Notes under the pieces: model-generated
What the model was told of the DNA's origin: nothing
Database searches by the model: none
Seen by the model: the letters and a program-made list of their open reading frames with translations, nothing else
Shown here: positions 52,156 through 63,759 of the stretch, piece by piece
Position numbering within the stretch: position 1 is the first letter of the stretch
Layout of the letters: each line of letters opens with the position of its first letter
NCBI RefSeq assembly: GCF_003369915.1
Contig: NW_022881603.1
Location: 51,709,723-51,773,722, forward strand
Length of the DNA stretch: 64,000 bases
Source: Drosophila miranda
Lineage: Eukaryota > Arthropoda > Insecta > Diptera > Drosophilidae
Direction of reading: 5' to 3'
Position numbers and translations under genes: made by a program

Positions 52156-52765
52156 CTGAGGGAACGTCGACGAGGGTTTGTGGAATAAAACTCCACGGCC
52201 GCTAGAGAAACAGGAAAAACAACGCGAAGGAAACCCCGACTTCACGCAATTTCCAGCGGTGCGGGTTACGAAAGCGCGGCTCAGCGATAGAGAAACGGAA
52301 ACAGTTCCATCACCCCGAGATGAAAATCGAAAAGCCCGCGGCGAAGCTCGACCCAGTGCCCCAGTGCCGAAAAACGCAAGCCAAACGAAATAGAAAACGC
52401 GGAACAGCCCGGTAAGTATTACCATGGATTCGCCAACCCAAGGGTGAGTACCGGAAGGGTGAGCTGGAATCCTTCGCCGAGGAATTCGGATTCAGCCGCG
52501 AGGGTAACGCGGAAGATTTGCGGAGAAATTTCGCCGAACTAGCAGCCAGATCACCAGGGCGAGCTAGATAACCACAGCCCGGCACCTCGGCACAAGTGGA
52601 GAAGCGAAAGACAGACCCCGAGCTCAGCCTACGACCCCGTGGAACCACGGGGGCAAAACCAGCGTCCCGCCGACATCGATAACCGCCGTAGGTCTACCAA
52701 AGAAGGTCTTTCTCGCAGAAGGAAACGGCCCCACAGACGGCCTTTACTACAGTCACGCCGTCCAG

Positions 52766-53161
52766 ATGGCGGAATGGATTCGAAAGTGGGGAATCCAGTT
52801 CGACGGGCAGGATGACCCACTGTTTTTCGTTGAGCTACTGGAGGTGCGTACCCTCTCGTACGGGGTAGACATAAACTGCCTGCCGCGAGCCATGGCGGAG
52901 CTCCTCACCGACCGAGCCAACCGATGGTTCCGCACCAGCCAACTACAGACCGCCTCATGGACCGACTTCCGTCAGTACCGAGTTCCGTCAGGACCGAGTT
53001 CCGTCAGGACCGAGTTCCGTCAGGAATTCCTAGCCTTCTTCCTGCCTCCCAGGTACTTCGAGCAGCTGGAAGACCAGATCAAGGACCGCAAACAAGCGGT
53101 AGGCGATCCGTTCAAGGACTTCACCATCGAGCTCCGTTTGCTCATGCACCACGCCGGGTAA
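52766..53161 (+). pseudogene. gag: gag capsid ORF, 131 codons (P8)
   Basis: Open from MAEWIRKWGIQFDGQDD through the three minisatellite units (52,967-53,023) and FLPPRYFEQLE to MHHAG and the TAA seen in P6. The upstream frame is separated by the G-run difference. Confidence 0.6.
52967..53023 (+). repeat. 16-bp minisatellite in gag, 3 units (P8)
   Basis: Three added units; frame kept. Confidence 0.9.
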
Positions 53162-53220
53162 GACGCTGCCAAAGAACTCAGTAGGATCTACGACAACACT
53201 CCCCACCGTACCAGCTATAC

Positions 53221-54375
53221 GTGCGAAGACACGAACTACGAAGCCCAGCACAACGCACGATATTGGCCACGGAATACGAAAGTATACAGGAGCGGAATAT
53301 CTTAGCAACGCCCATCCCCCTCGACAACCACCAAGGTACACACGGCCAATGGCACAACGAGCGCAAAACGAAGGACCCACTGGAACGTCCCGGAACCCGC
53401 AAGGGTGCCACACCATGTCGGCGCTCCAGTCCAGGAAGCTACGCATCGAATGATCACCACCCCTATCGACAACCCACACGCGGCCTACCGCCGTTGCGGA
53501 GAAGCTTGACATGCTGCCCGCGACTGCACCAACCCATCGATTGTCTTCTGTTGGGAATGCGGCAAGCGCGGAACACGCACTGTGGACTGTTGCCGTCAAC
53601 ACCCGTCGGGAAACGACTCGCGTCCCCACCTCCCCCGCTACAAGTACACGACGGCCGGATAGTGGCGAGAGTAACCATCGGAGCACGGTGCACGGAAGCC
53701 ACGGTCGACACAGGATTCTCGCGAAGCTTCATCAACGCCGACCTCGCCCGCCAACTCGATCACAACAACGACCTGCGAGAGGCGTGCGTCCAGATCCTCC
53801 TGGCCGACGGCTGCGCACGCGAGATAACTCAGATCTTGCTAGCGCGCGTCCGACTAGACGAGCGGGAGGTTCAGATGCCGCTCTTAGTACTATCGAATAT
53901 GCTCGGGCAAGTCATCGTGGGGATGGATTTCCTATGCGCCATCGACACGATGATACAGTGCGGCACCACACGCCTCCTCCATCAAGGTCAAGATCAACGC
54001 CCCGTCTCAAACACGCCGATGATCACCGCTAGCCAAGTACACACCCCAGGACCCATGAACTCGAGACACCCGAAACGAAACGAGACACAGGCAGAAGAAA
54101 CGAGGAACACAAAACCCACGGCAGCAATGAGGCACACAAGCCCCACGCCGAGAAACCAAAAATCAAGCAAAGCAACGAAGAAAGCGAGCCGGTCCTCCGA
54201 GGCCACCGACGCGGCTCCACCAACGAAGGGAAAAGAATCCAGGACGCAGCAGCCAGACGCTCGACGTACCACCTCCACCCGCCACCCTGGCCCAGGACTG
54301 CAGCGACAACGCCATCGACACAAGAAACAAGACCTCAAAGACAGAGACCGACCAGCAACTCCAGAGACCTCGTAG
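53221..54375 (+). CDS. pro: Retropepsin plus linker ORF, 384 codons (P8)
   Basis: The longest protease-linker frame of the P6 type. Out-of-phase gag/knuckle sequence, then the retropepsin after GGGAAAC (53,608-53,614) with DTGF and VGMDFL, then an uninterrupted K/R/P/T-rich linker (RNETQAEETRNTKPTAAMRH..., RSSEATDAAPPTKGKE...). Shows that the linker is in the protease phase and was part of the Pro-Pol precursor. Confidence 0.6.
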   Translation: MRRHELRSPAQRTILATEYESIQERNILATPIPLDNHQGTHGQWHNERKTKDPLERPGTRKGATPCRRSSPGSYASNDHHPYRQPTRGLPPLRRSLTCCPRLHQPIDCLLLGMRQARNTHCGLLPSTPVGKRLASPPPPLQVHDGRIVARVTIGARCTEATVDTGFSRSFINADLARQLDHNNDLREACVQILLADGCAREITQILLARVRLDEREVQMPLLVLSNMLGQVIVGMDFLCAIDTMIQCGTTRLLHQGQDQRPVSNTPMITASQVHTPGPMNSRHPKRNETQAEETRNTKPTAAMRHTSPTPRNQKSSKATKKASRSSEATDAAPPTKGKESRTQQPDARRTTSTRHPGPGLQRQRHRHKKQDLKDRDRPATPETS

Positions 54376-54543
54376 GCAGGGAGCCAACACTTCATCGATC
54401 GACACCGACATCTTGGACCGACTCCCAGGCAACCCCTCGCACAGCGCCGGCATGCGGCCCAACACCACGTCTGGAGCCATGTCTGAAACCTGCGTCGCAC
54501 AAACTAGCCGTCGGTCCAAAGCTAGGATCGCCACCGAGACCTA

Positions 54544-55478
54544 CGCCGTTTTGGCGATCGTGGGTTCTGGTTCTGTCTCTTCGCGTTTTTGGCGTGCTGT
54601 CGGGTTTGCCGCTGGGTGCTTGTCATAGGCTTCCGCGGTGTCATCTTTTTGTAGTCGATGAACCCGGAAGACTGCGCCTGGTCGGTTGCTTAGTCTGGAG
54701 TGGAAGGAAGTCCTCGTGACCTTGTGTGTTTGCTCAGCGTTATGGAGTCAGCGCGTGTCAATCAGTGGCTGCATGCGTTTAATTTACGTTGGGCGAGGCG
54801 CTGTAATTTGCTGTCAGGTTTTATGCTTATAATATGTCGCGGGAACCCTTTTAGGTTCGTTACAAAACAAAAAGCTAACTGCTATGGGGGGTTAAATACG
54901 TTTATGTAAATTTAAAATTTAGAAGCCGGGTTTTCCTCGCAGAATATAGAGTTTTTCATAGATTTGGGCGCATATGAAATATAACGAATCTCGGGGCACT
55001 GGCAGCTGCGATAGGAAATCACCGGCATCATATAAATTTTTAAATAAATCGTCAATGTATTTTCATTCTTCGCTATTGCTGGGCGGTGCCTATCTCTTGG
55101 CGCCTTCTTCGGATATGTGCTACAAAACGATTCAGGTATAATTATATCAATATTAAACATATGTATGTGTGTGGTAAAACAACCCACCATTACGGCTGGA
55201 AATAAGGAAAGATTGCCAAAGAGTGGTGGCCTGTTAAATGACTTCTGATTGCGAATGATGGGAATGAGCAAGCCGCCGAAAATATATTGGGGAACTTTGT
55301 ATTTATCTATTTTTTACTGAATTTTACCCATTTTCCTGTAAAAATATCTTACAAAAGTACCACCACTCGTGTTACGTCTTATTTTGATAACAGTTTCACA
55401 CTATACTGAGTTTTAAAAAATTGTTTGCTTTGCGTATTTGTATTGACAGATGAATGACGATTCTCGTTGCTGCAATTT
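54544..55478 (-). mobile_element. Osvaldo-like LTR fragment, promoter end lost (R3)
   Basis: Corresponds to 45,142-46,092. The junction is 54,541-54,544, where the P8 linker (GAGACC) meets the LTR; no U5 or PBS. Confidence 0.7.
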
Positions 55479-55994
55479 CTAAAGCGACTCTCCTTTTTTC
55501 TGCTGGCGCTTTTGCAACATTCTATGTACTTCTACGGACGACAGTTTAACACTAAACTCATCCAACAGAGCTGCCTTCAACGAATTCCAGTTACGAATAT
55601 CACGTAAACTACGAGCGAAAGATTTTGCTGCACCAACTAACAACTGCTTGGCATAAATGAATAATTGTAATTGACTCCATTGAACAGTAGCTGCGCATTC
55701 TTCTAATTCCTCTATCCATTGATTGATGTCGGGGTTATTAGAACCAGAAAATTGTGACACACTACCTTCCACTTCTTTTAGCGTAAACCAAGATTTATAC
55801 TCTGCCTGTCGCATACCTGGTTGAACTGCTACGGTATCATCCACTGCTGTTACTACGGACTCAACTGGAAAGCCGTTATGTATTAATAGTCTATCTTGCA
55901 AATCGCGCTTTCGTCCCGTCGTCTGCAACGCAAGCTCTCTTAACTTCTCTCGCAAATCTGCGACTCTCAGTGTCATTATCTCTTCAACTTGCAT
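55479..55994 (-). CDS. gag: Truncated SAP-like/Retrotrans_gag Gag, third copy
   Basis: 171 codons, one residue change (GMRQ for GTRQ) relative to the other two copies. Confidence 0.7.
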   Translation of the reverse strand: MQVEEIMTLRVADLREKLRELALQTTGRKRDLQDRLLIHNGFPVESVVTAVDDTVAVQPGMRQAEYKSWFTLKEVEGSVSQFSGSNNPDINQWIEELEECAATVQWSQLQLFIYAKQLLVGAAKSFARSLRDIRNWNSLKAALLDEFSVKLSSVEVHRMLQKRQQKKGESL

Positions 55995-56852
55995 CGTGAC
56001 GATTTAAACACAAAATAATTGATATTAGCTTATATCTAAGAAAATGTGATTAAATCAACTTAAACAACCTTATTACTGCTGGCCTGTTAACAATTTTCCA
56101 GTTAACATCGACTCCGAAAACGCCTTTAAAGTCGTCACTGTTAACGATCGCTTCTCTGTTAACGCTCACCTTACTATGGGTTTACCCTTGTTAACTCTCG
56201 CTTCTGCGCAGAACTTTCCAGACTCCAAATTTGACGCACACACACCACCACATCCAGATCTCGCTTGCCTGTCGATGTCGCTGTTGCCGTCCTCTCTTTG
56301 TTGCCTTGCCTTGCTCTCGCTGTTCGCCGTTAACTCGTTGTCGCTTCCCGAATCGTCGCTGCTTCCGCTGTTACAAAATGGTCGTCTCCTTGCTGCTTGT
56401 CTCTTCTTGTAGTTGTAGTCTCCGTCCGACGCAGTGCAACACAACAACAATCAATGTTCTTTGATTCTTGCTGTTTGCTGCCATCGTTTTGTCGCTTCTG
56501 CTCTCTTTGGAACGAACGCGCTCAGATTGTCGTCTCTGTGCCGCTTGTCTCCTTGTAGCTCTAGCCTCTCAGACGCAATGCACAACAACAACAACGAAGG
56601 TTTTGATTCTTGCTGTGTTTGCTGCCGTCTGCCGTAGTTTTGTCGCTCCAGCTCTCTTGAATGTCTGCTCACACTAATGCGCCTTCTTCGACAAGTGTCT
56701 CTCTCGCACTTATAGGCCAGACTGCAATTCAATTTCGCACCGCGACCGATCTCTTGTGTCACCAGTCTCGTGTACGCCAAAATTTCCAAATACACGCACA
56801 AATCTCACTTGCAAATGTTGTTGTCTTGGGCTTATTTTCAGACGAGCCCCCA
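55995..56852 (-). other. Leader and tRNA-Pro-type PBS of second Gypsy element (R3)
   Basis: Repeat of 35,972-36,829; PBS at 56,841-56,852; GTTAAC cluster retained. Confidence 0.6.
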
Positions 56853-56855
56853 ATT

Positions 56856-57078
56856 TGTAGTAGTTTAAGTTGCTTGATGGCAACGAGTAACATTTATTTG
56901 ATAAGTATGTTTGACTTAAAATTATAACAGCTCCAAGTTTTACAAGTGTGTTTGTGACTAATTATATGCGTGTACGTCTGATGCGTGGCTGAACTGACAA
57001 CTGACTGATCTCTCTCTCTTGCTATCGGCTCTCTCAGAGCCGATTACTGCTCTATCCCTGTTTCCTTCGTTTCCTACA
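56856..57078 (-). mobile_element. 5' LTR of second Gypsy element with 37-bp deletion (R3)
   Basis: TG...CA LTR of 223 bp; sequence between CTCTATCCC and TGTTTCC is missing. TACA follows at 57,079-57,082. Confidence 0.75.
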
Positions 57079-57082
57079 TACA

Positions 57083-57485
57083 TATGTTTAATATTGATCT
57101 AATTATACCTGAATCCTTTTGTAGCACATATCCAAAGAAGGCGCCAAGCGATTGGCACCACCCAGCGATAGCGTAGAAAGAAAATACATTGTCGATTTAT
57201 TCAAAAATTGCTATGATGCCGGTGATTTTCTATCTCAGCTGCCAGTGCTACATGATGGGGCATTCGTTATATTTCACATGCGCCCACATCTATGAAAAAC
57301 TCTCTATTCTGCGAGAAAAAACCAGATTCTAAATTTTAAATTTACATAAACGTGTTTAACCCAGCATAGCAGTTAATTTTTTGTCTTGTAACGAACATTA
57401 AAGGGTTCCCCTGACATATTATAAGCATAAAACCTGATACGCGTCGCCCAACGTAAATTAAACGCATGCATTACTTACTACACGA
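57083..57485 (+). mobile_element. Osvaldo-like LTR fragment, P9
   Basis: Repeat of 37,097-37,499. Confidence 0.7.
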
Positions 57486-58038
57486 ACGGTGCCATCACTC
57501 CGAGAAGAAATTCGAAAAGCCCGCGGCGAAGCTCGACCCAGTGCCCCAGTGCCGGAAAACGCAAGCCAAACGAAATAGCAAACGCAAGCAATAAACGGAA
57601 CAATGGAATCCCATACAGAAGAGCAGCCCGGTGAGTATTACCCTGGACTCGCCAACCCAAGGGTGAGTACCGGAAGGGTGAGCTGGAATCCTGCGCCGAG
57701 GAATTCGGATTCAGCCGCGAGGGTAACGCGGAAGATTTGCGGAGAAATTTCGCCGAACTAGTCGCCGGGCCCCTCGAACACGACAACTGGGTCAGACTGA
57801 CGGAGCTCGAGCGACAGTACGCCAGATCACCAGGACGAGCCAGATCACCACAGCCCGGCACCTCGGCACAAGCGGAGAAGCGAAAGACAGACCCCGAGCT
57901 CAGCCTACGACCCCGTGGAACCACGGGGGCAAAACCAGCGTCCCGCCGACATCGATAACCGCCGCAGGTCTATCCAAGAAGGTCCTCGCAAAAGGAAATG
58001 GCCCCACAGACGGCCATTACTACAGTCACGCCGCGCAG

Positions 58039-58980
58039 ATGGCGGAGCGGATTCGGAAGTGGGGAATCCAGTTCGACGGGCAGGATTACCCACTGGGCAG
58101 GATACACACGGCCAACGGCACAACGAGCGCAAAACGAAGGCGAGACGAATCGGGCCCAATTCCGAAAAACCCACTGGAACGTCCCGGGACCCGCAAGGGT
58201 GCCACACCATGTCGGCGCTCCAGTCCAGGAAGCTACGCATCGAATGATCACCACCCCTATCGCCAACCCACACGCGGCCTACCGCCGTTGCGGAGTAGCT
58301 TGACATGCTGCCCGCGACTGCACCAACCCATCGATTGTCTTCTGTTGGGAATGCGGCAAGCGCGGAACACGCACTGTGGACTGTTGCCGTCAACACCCGT
58401 CGGGAAACGACTCGCGTCCCCACCTCCCCCGCTACAAGTACACGACGGCCGGAAAGTGGCGAGAGTAACCATCGGAGCACGGTGCACGGAAGCCACGGTC
58501 GACACAGGAGCCTCGCGAAGCTTCATCAACGCCGACCTCGCCCGCCAACTCGATCACAACAACGACCTGCGAGAGGCGTGCGTCCAGATCGTCCTGGCCG
58601 ACGGCTGCGCACGCGAGATAACTCAGATCTTGCTAGCGCGCGTCCGACTAGACGAGCGGGAGGTTCAGATGCCGCTCTTAGTACTATCGAATATGCTCGA
58701 GCAAGTCATCGTGGGGATGGATTTCCTATGCGCCATCGACACGATGATACAGTGCGGCACCACACGCCTGCTCCATCAAGGTCACCAACGCCCCGTCTCA
58801 AACACGCCGATGATCACCGCCTGCCAAGTACACACCCCAGAAACCCATGAACTCAGTAACGACCTGAAGAAATTCCGCGATCGCGAGCCCGAAGAACCCA
58901 CCGACCTACATGAGAATGCTGACATCGACGAGGAAAGCAACGAGACATTAACCCGACGCCCCAACCACGGCACCGAGTGA
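58039..58980 (+). CDS. gag-pro: Gag fragment/retropepsin ORF, 313 codons (P9)
   Basis: As P5 but with GARC as in P3. Retropepsin with DTGAS and VGMDFL complete. Heptamer at 58,402-58,408, bypassed. Confidence 0.6.
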   Translation: MAERIRKWGIQFDGQDYPLGRIHTANGTTSAKRRRDESGPIPKNPLERPGTRKGATPCRRSSPGSYASNDHHPYRQPTRGLPPLRSSLTCCPRLHQPIDCLLLGMRQARNTHCGLLPSTPVGKRLASPPPPLQVHDGRKVARVTIGARCTEATVDTGASRSFINADLARQLDHNNDLREACVQIVLADGCAREITQILLARVRLDEREVQMPLLVLSNMLEQVIVGMDFLCAIDTMIQCGTTRLLHQGHQRPVSNTPMITACQVHTPETHELSNDLKKFRDREPEEPTDLHENADIDEESNETLTRRPNHGTE

Positions 58981-59087
58981 GTCAGTCACGACCATGCACC
59001 CCACGAATTAGCTGACGAAGCGAAGAGAACGCGGAAATCCCAACGCAGCGGCGACACCGCCGAAGAGGAGTTTCCCAAATAAAAAAA

Positions 59088-59990
59088 CGAGGGGGAACGT
59101 TGTGAGTTGCTGCGGACACCGCAAACTCTACATTTATACCCGATATCTAGTCAGTAAGGCTCTCCTCCGGCAGACGCCGCTAATATTAAACGACACGACA
59201 AAGAATGCGTGCGAGAGAGACAGAAAATCAGTCTGAGCAAATTGCAAATTGATTTCTTGCTTTTGGCTATAAAATCGATTCGGTCTGATCCAGATTCAGC
59301 AACCGGATATATATGGGCATTCTCTATGATTCTGCGTTTTTAGTTTTCTCGTATCCTCATAATTGTGGATGCAACAGATTTTCGTCCTTTGTGGGGGCCC
59401 CCTTTTGTGGGGCGAAATTTTGAGATAAACGTTTTATAGTGAGATCTAACAGGAGTGCGGATACCAAATTTGGTTACTCTAGCCTTAATAGTCTCTGAGA
59501 TTTGTGGATGCCCCAGATTTTCCTCCTTTGCGTGGGCGGAAGGGGGTGTGGCGAAATTCTGACACAAAACGGTCAAGGTCCGATATCACAGGAGTGTGGA
59601 TACCAAATTTGGTTGCTCTAGCTCTTATGGGTTCTGATATCCTTGAACTCATATTTTGCAATTGGCAGAAAGAATGAAATTGTTTTCTTGATTCTGGCTT
59701 TAATAATTATACGACCAGGTTCAGATTTTACAATCTAAAACATATAGTCTCCTCTACGATTCTGCGTTTTCAGTTTTCCTGTATCTTTGAATTTGTGGAT
59801 GCCACAGATTTTCGCCCTTTGTGGGGGCGGAAGGGGCGGGGCAAAGTTTTGAAATATACTTGTAGCAGTGACATATCACAGAAGTCCGGATATAAAACGT
59901 CGTTGCTGTAGCTCTTATAGTCTTTGAGCACTAGGCGCTGATAGGGACGGACAGACGGACGGACGGACAGACGGACAGACGGACAGACGG

Positions 59991-60022
<32 letters not shown>

Positions 60023-60164
60023 TTCTCAATCGACTCGGCTATTGATGCTGATCAAGAATATATATACTTTATGGGGTCGGAAACGATTCCTTCTGGCCGT
60101 TACACACATCCACTTTCACCACAAATCTATATACCCCAATACTCATTTTGAGTATCGGGTATAA
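59088..60164 (-). mobile_element. Full-length DINE-1-like element
   Basis: About 1,077 bp; same site as the other three. GACR tract at 59,946-60,022. Confidence 0.75.
59946..60022. repeat. (GACR)n microsatellite in DINE-1
   Basis: 77 bp of GACG/GACA units. Confidence 0.9.
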
Positions 60165-60436
60165 CAAGAAAAGGGCACGCGGCTGACCCAAACCACACAC
60201 ACGGTGCAGCACAAAAGACCAAAGAAGAGCTGGCTCCGCAAAAATCGACTCCCAAAAACGAATTAAATAGCCCCAACTCGAGCTCCCATCCATCAGAACG
60301 CCCTCAGCAGGAGAAGACGAAGCCACCTGAACCCACAACCTCAGTCAGAGACTCGCCCGACGCCGCCAAACCAATCACCCTACCGAAACACTCCGCTCCC
60401 CTCCGGTGTCACCCAACGTAAGAAAACATACAAGCT

Positions 60437-60574
60437 GTGAACACCCTGTTGACTCTCCTCGTCCTCGCGTCCGCCGCACACGCGTCGGTCAAACTCAACG
60501 ATTACTCCACTGCGAACTACATCCCAATCGTCGACGGAGTGTTGTTTCTACGCGAAAATCCACTGGCTGTATGA
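60437..60574 (+). pseudogene. env: env-like remnant, GTG start (P9)
   Basis: 46-codon block, same allele as P3 and P5. Confidence 0.4.
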
Positions 60575-61484
60575 CCAGGTCGAATATCACGCGCAGAACC
60601 AACATTTTTGTATCTTACCGATCGATCTGTTGCAGCAGTTCACTACAACAAATCTAAATCCCATTACTTTAAAAATTGCAGTAACGAGAATCGTCATTCA
60701 TCTGTCAATACAAATACGCAAAGCAACAAATTTTTTAAAACTCAGTATAGTGTGAAACTATTGTCAAAATAAGACGTAACCCAAGTGGTGGTACTTTTGT
60801 AAAATATTTGTACAGGAAAATGTGTAAAATTTAGTAAAAAATAGCGAAATACAAAGTTCCCCAATATATATTCGGCGGCTTGCTCATTCCCATCATTCGC
60901 AGTAGAGATGCAAAAGCGGACCAGAACCGGGTCCGGAATCGCAGAAGTTCGAGCACCGGAGAGGATAGCGGGCCATGCTGAGAGATATGATGAGAACATG
61001 CAACATACTGACAAGGTCTTCAATCAGAAGTCACTTAACAGGCCACCAGCCTTTGTCAATCTTTCCATATTTCCATCCTTAATGGTGGGTTGTTTTACCA
61101 CACACATACATATGTTTAAAATTGATATATTTATACCTGGCGCCCAGCGATTGGCACCGCCCAGCGATAGCGTAGAAAGAAAATACATTGTCGATTTATT
61201 CAAAAATTGCTATGATGCGTTGATTTCCTATCGCACCGATCGACATGCGCCGACTCCATAACGCTGAGCAAACACACCAGGTCACGCGGACTTCCTTCCA
61301 CTCCAGACCAAGCAACCGACCAGGCGCAGTCCGGGTTTAGCGCTCGCCCCAGCCCCGGTCCACCCCCTCTAAGATAGACCAACCTCGACGTCTCCTCAAA
61401 GTTCCATCTACTTCTGCAAATTTCTTGTGGATTGACCCCTGGACGTGAATGAGCTTACCTTCCTCCTGAAATAGGTCCATCACA
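60575..61484 (+). mobile_element. Osvaldo-like LTR, internally deleted (P9/P10)
   Basis: Repeat of 40,590-41,499. Confidence 0.7.
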
Positions 61485-61486
61485 AG

Positions 61487-61504
61487 TGGCGCCCGAGCAG
61501 GGAC
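61487..61504 (+). other. tRNA-Lys primer binding site, P10
   Basis: 18-mer identical to that at 1913. Confidence 0.85.
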
Positions 61505-62349
61505 CTGAGGGAACGTCGACGAGGGTTTGTGGAATAAAACTCCACGGCCGCTAGAGAAACAGGAAAAACAACGCGAAGGAAACCCCGACTTCACGCAATT
61601 TCCAGCGGTGCGGGTTACGAAAGCGCGGCTCAGCGATAGAGAAACGGAAACAGTTCCATCACCCCGAGATGAAAATCGAAAAGCCCGCGGCGAAGCTCGA
61701 CCCAGTGCCCCAGTGCCGAAAAACGCAAGCCAAACGAAATAGCAATCGCGAGCAATAACGGAGCAATGGAATCCCATACAAAGGAACAGCCCGGTAAGTA
61801 TTACCATGGATTCGCCAACCCAAGGGTGAGTACCGGAAGGGTGAGCTGGAATCCTTCGCCGAGGAATTCGGATTCAGCCGCGAGGGTAACGCGGAAGATT
61901 TGCGGAGAAATTTCGCCGAACTAGCAGCCAGATCACCAGGGCGAGCTAGATAACCACAGCCCGGCACCTCGGCACAAGTGGAGAAGCGAAAGACAGACCC
62001 CGAGCTCAGCCTACGACCCCGTGGAACCACGGGGGGCAAAACCAGCGTCCCGCCGACATCGATAACCGCCGTAGGTCTACCAAAGAAGGTCTTTCTCGCA
62101 GAAGGAAACGGCCCCACAGACGGCCTTTACTACAGTCACGCCGCCCAGATGGCGGAATGGATTCGAAAGTGGGGAATCCAGTTCGACGGGCAGGATGACC
62201 CACTGTTTTTCGTTGAGCTACTGGAGGTGCGTACCCTCTCGTACGGGGTAGACATAAACTGCCTGCCGCGAGCCATGGCGGAGCTCCTCACCGACCGAGC
62301 CAACCGATGGTTCCGCACCAGCCAACTACAGACCGCCTCATGGACCGAC

Positions 62350-62406
62350 TTCCGTCAGTACCGAGTTCCGTCAGGACCGAGTTCCGTCAGGACCGAGTTC
62401 CGTCAG
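62350..62406 (+). repeat. 16-bp minisatellite in gag, 3 units (P10)
   Basis: Three added units; frame kept. Confidence 0.9.
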
Positions 62407-62877
62407 GAATTCCTAGCCTTCTTCCTGCCTCCCAGGTACTTCGAGCAGCTGGAAGACCAGATCAAGGACCGCAAACAAGCGGTAGGCGATCCGTTCAAGG
62501 ACTTCACCATCGAGCTCCGTTTGCTCATGCACCACGCCGGGTAAGACGCTGCCAAAGAACTCAGTAGGATCTACGACAACACTCCCCACCGTACCAGCTA
62601 TACGTGCGAAGACACGAACTACGAAGCCCAGCACAACGCACGATATTGGCCACGGAATACGAAAGTATACAGGAGCGGAATATCTTAGCAACGCCCATCC
62701 CCCCTCGACAACCACCAAGGTACACACGGCCAATGGCACAACGAGCGCAAAACGAAGGACCCACTGGAACGTCCCGGAACCCGCAAGGGTGCCACACCAT
62801 GTCGGCGCTCCAGTCCAGGAAGCTACGCATCGAATGATCACCACCCCTATCGCCAACCCACACGCGGCCTACCGCCG

Positions 62878-63759
62878 TTGCGGAGAAGCTTGACATGCTG
62901 CCCGCGACTGCACCAACCCATCGATTGTCTTCTGTTGGGAATGCGGCAAGCGCGGAACACGCACTGTGGACTGTTGCCGTCAACACCCGTCGGGAAACGA
63001 CTCGCGTCCCCACCTCCCCCGCTACAAGTACACGACGGCCGGATAGTGGCGAGAGTAACCATCGGAGCACGGTGCACGGAAGCCACGGTCGACACAGGAT
63101 TCTCGCGAAGCTTCATCAACGCCGACCTCGCCCGCCAACTCGATCACAACAACGACCTGCGAGAGGCGTGCGTCCAGATCCTCCTGGCCGACGGCTGCGC
63201 ACGCGAGATAACTCAGATCTTGCTAGCGCGCGTCCGACTAGACGAGCGGGAGGTTCAGATGCCGCTCTTAGTACTATCGAATATGCTCGGGCAAGTCATC
63301 GTGGGGATGGATTTCCTATGCGCCATCGACACGATGATACAGTGCGGCACCACACGCCTCCTCCATCAAGGTCAAGATCAACGCCCCGTCTCAAACACGC
63401 CGATGATCACCGCTAGCCAAGTACACACCCCAGGACCCATGAACTCGAGACACCCGAAACGAAACGAGACACAGGCAGAAGAAACGAGGAACACAAAACC
63501 CACGGCAGCAATGAGGCACACAAGCCCCACGCCGAGAAACCAAAAATCAAGCAAAGCAACGAAGAAAGCGAGCCGGTCCTCCGAGGCCACCGACGCGGCT
63601 CCACCAACGAAGGGAAAAGAATCCAGGACGCAGCAGCCAGACGCTCGACGTACCACCTCCACCCGCCACCCTGGCCCAGGACTGCAGCGACAACGCCATC
63701 GACACAAGAAACAAGACCTCAAAGACAGAGACCGACCAGCAACTCCAGAGTCCTCTTAG
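62878..63759 (+). CDS. pro: Retropepsin plus linker ORF, 293 codons (P10)
   Basis: Protease phase, -1 relative to the knuckles. Retropepsin with DTGF and VGMDFL, MLGQV variant, then the basic proline-rich linker to TAG 63,757. Overlaps gag from the heptamer to 63,046. Confidence 0.6.
   Translation: MRRSLTCCPRLHQPIDCLLLGMRQARNTHCGLLPSTPVGKRLASPPPPLQVHDGRIVARVTIGARCTEATVDTGFSRSFINADLARQLDHNNDLREACVQILLADGCAREITQILLARVRLDEREVQMPLLVLSNMLGQVIVGMDFLCAIDTMIQCGTTRLLHQGQDQRPVSNTPMITASQVHTPGPMNSRHPKRNETQAEETRNTKPTAAMRHTSPTPRNQKSSKATKKASRSSEATDAAPPTKGKESRTQQPDARRTTSTRHPGPGLQRQRHRHKKQDLKDRDRPATPESS
62992..62998 (+). promoter_or_regulatory. -1 frameshift heptamer GGGAAAC (P10)
   Basis: In gag phase (GGA at 62,993, coordinate phase 2 modulo 3, the same as knuckle codon TGC at 62,879); the protease ORF is phase 1. 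Other in-phase copies: 42,973 (P6) and 53,608 (P8). Confidence 0.6.

Larger units (their letters stand above)
52156..54541 (+). mobile_element. Osvaldo-like internal region, copy P8
   Basis: As P6 but cut in the linker at 54,541, where minus-oriented LTR sequence of R3 starts. One G is missing at the G-run near 52,650, which separates the Gag N-terminus. Confidence 0.8.
44519..54542. repeat. Compound tandem unit R2 (about 10.0 kb)
   Basis: Direct repeat of R1, shorter because it ends earlier in the P8 linker (54,541) before R3 starts. Confidence 0.85.
57486..60436 (+). mobile_element. Osvaldo-like internal region, copy P9
   Basis: Repeat of P5 with the same G5 run; DINE-1 at 59,088-60,164. 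Confidence 0.8.
61766..63046 (+). pseudogene. gag: gag remnant, P10 (best 5' end)
   Basis: ATG at 61,766, then GTAAGTATT after codon 10. The main open piece is 61,978-62,544 (188 codons, N-terminal block to capsid MHHAG, TAA). Three minisatellite units (62,350-62,406). Knuckle 1 has TGA for its glycine; knuckle 2 is CX2CX4TX4C. The gag frame ends at TAG 63,044-63,046. Confidence 0.65.
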
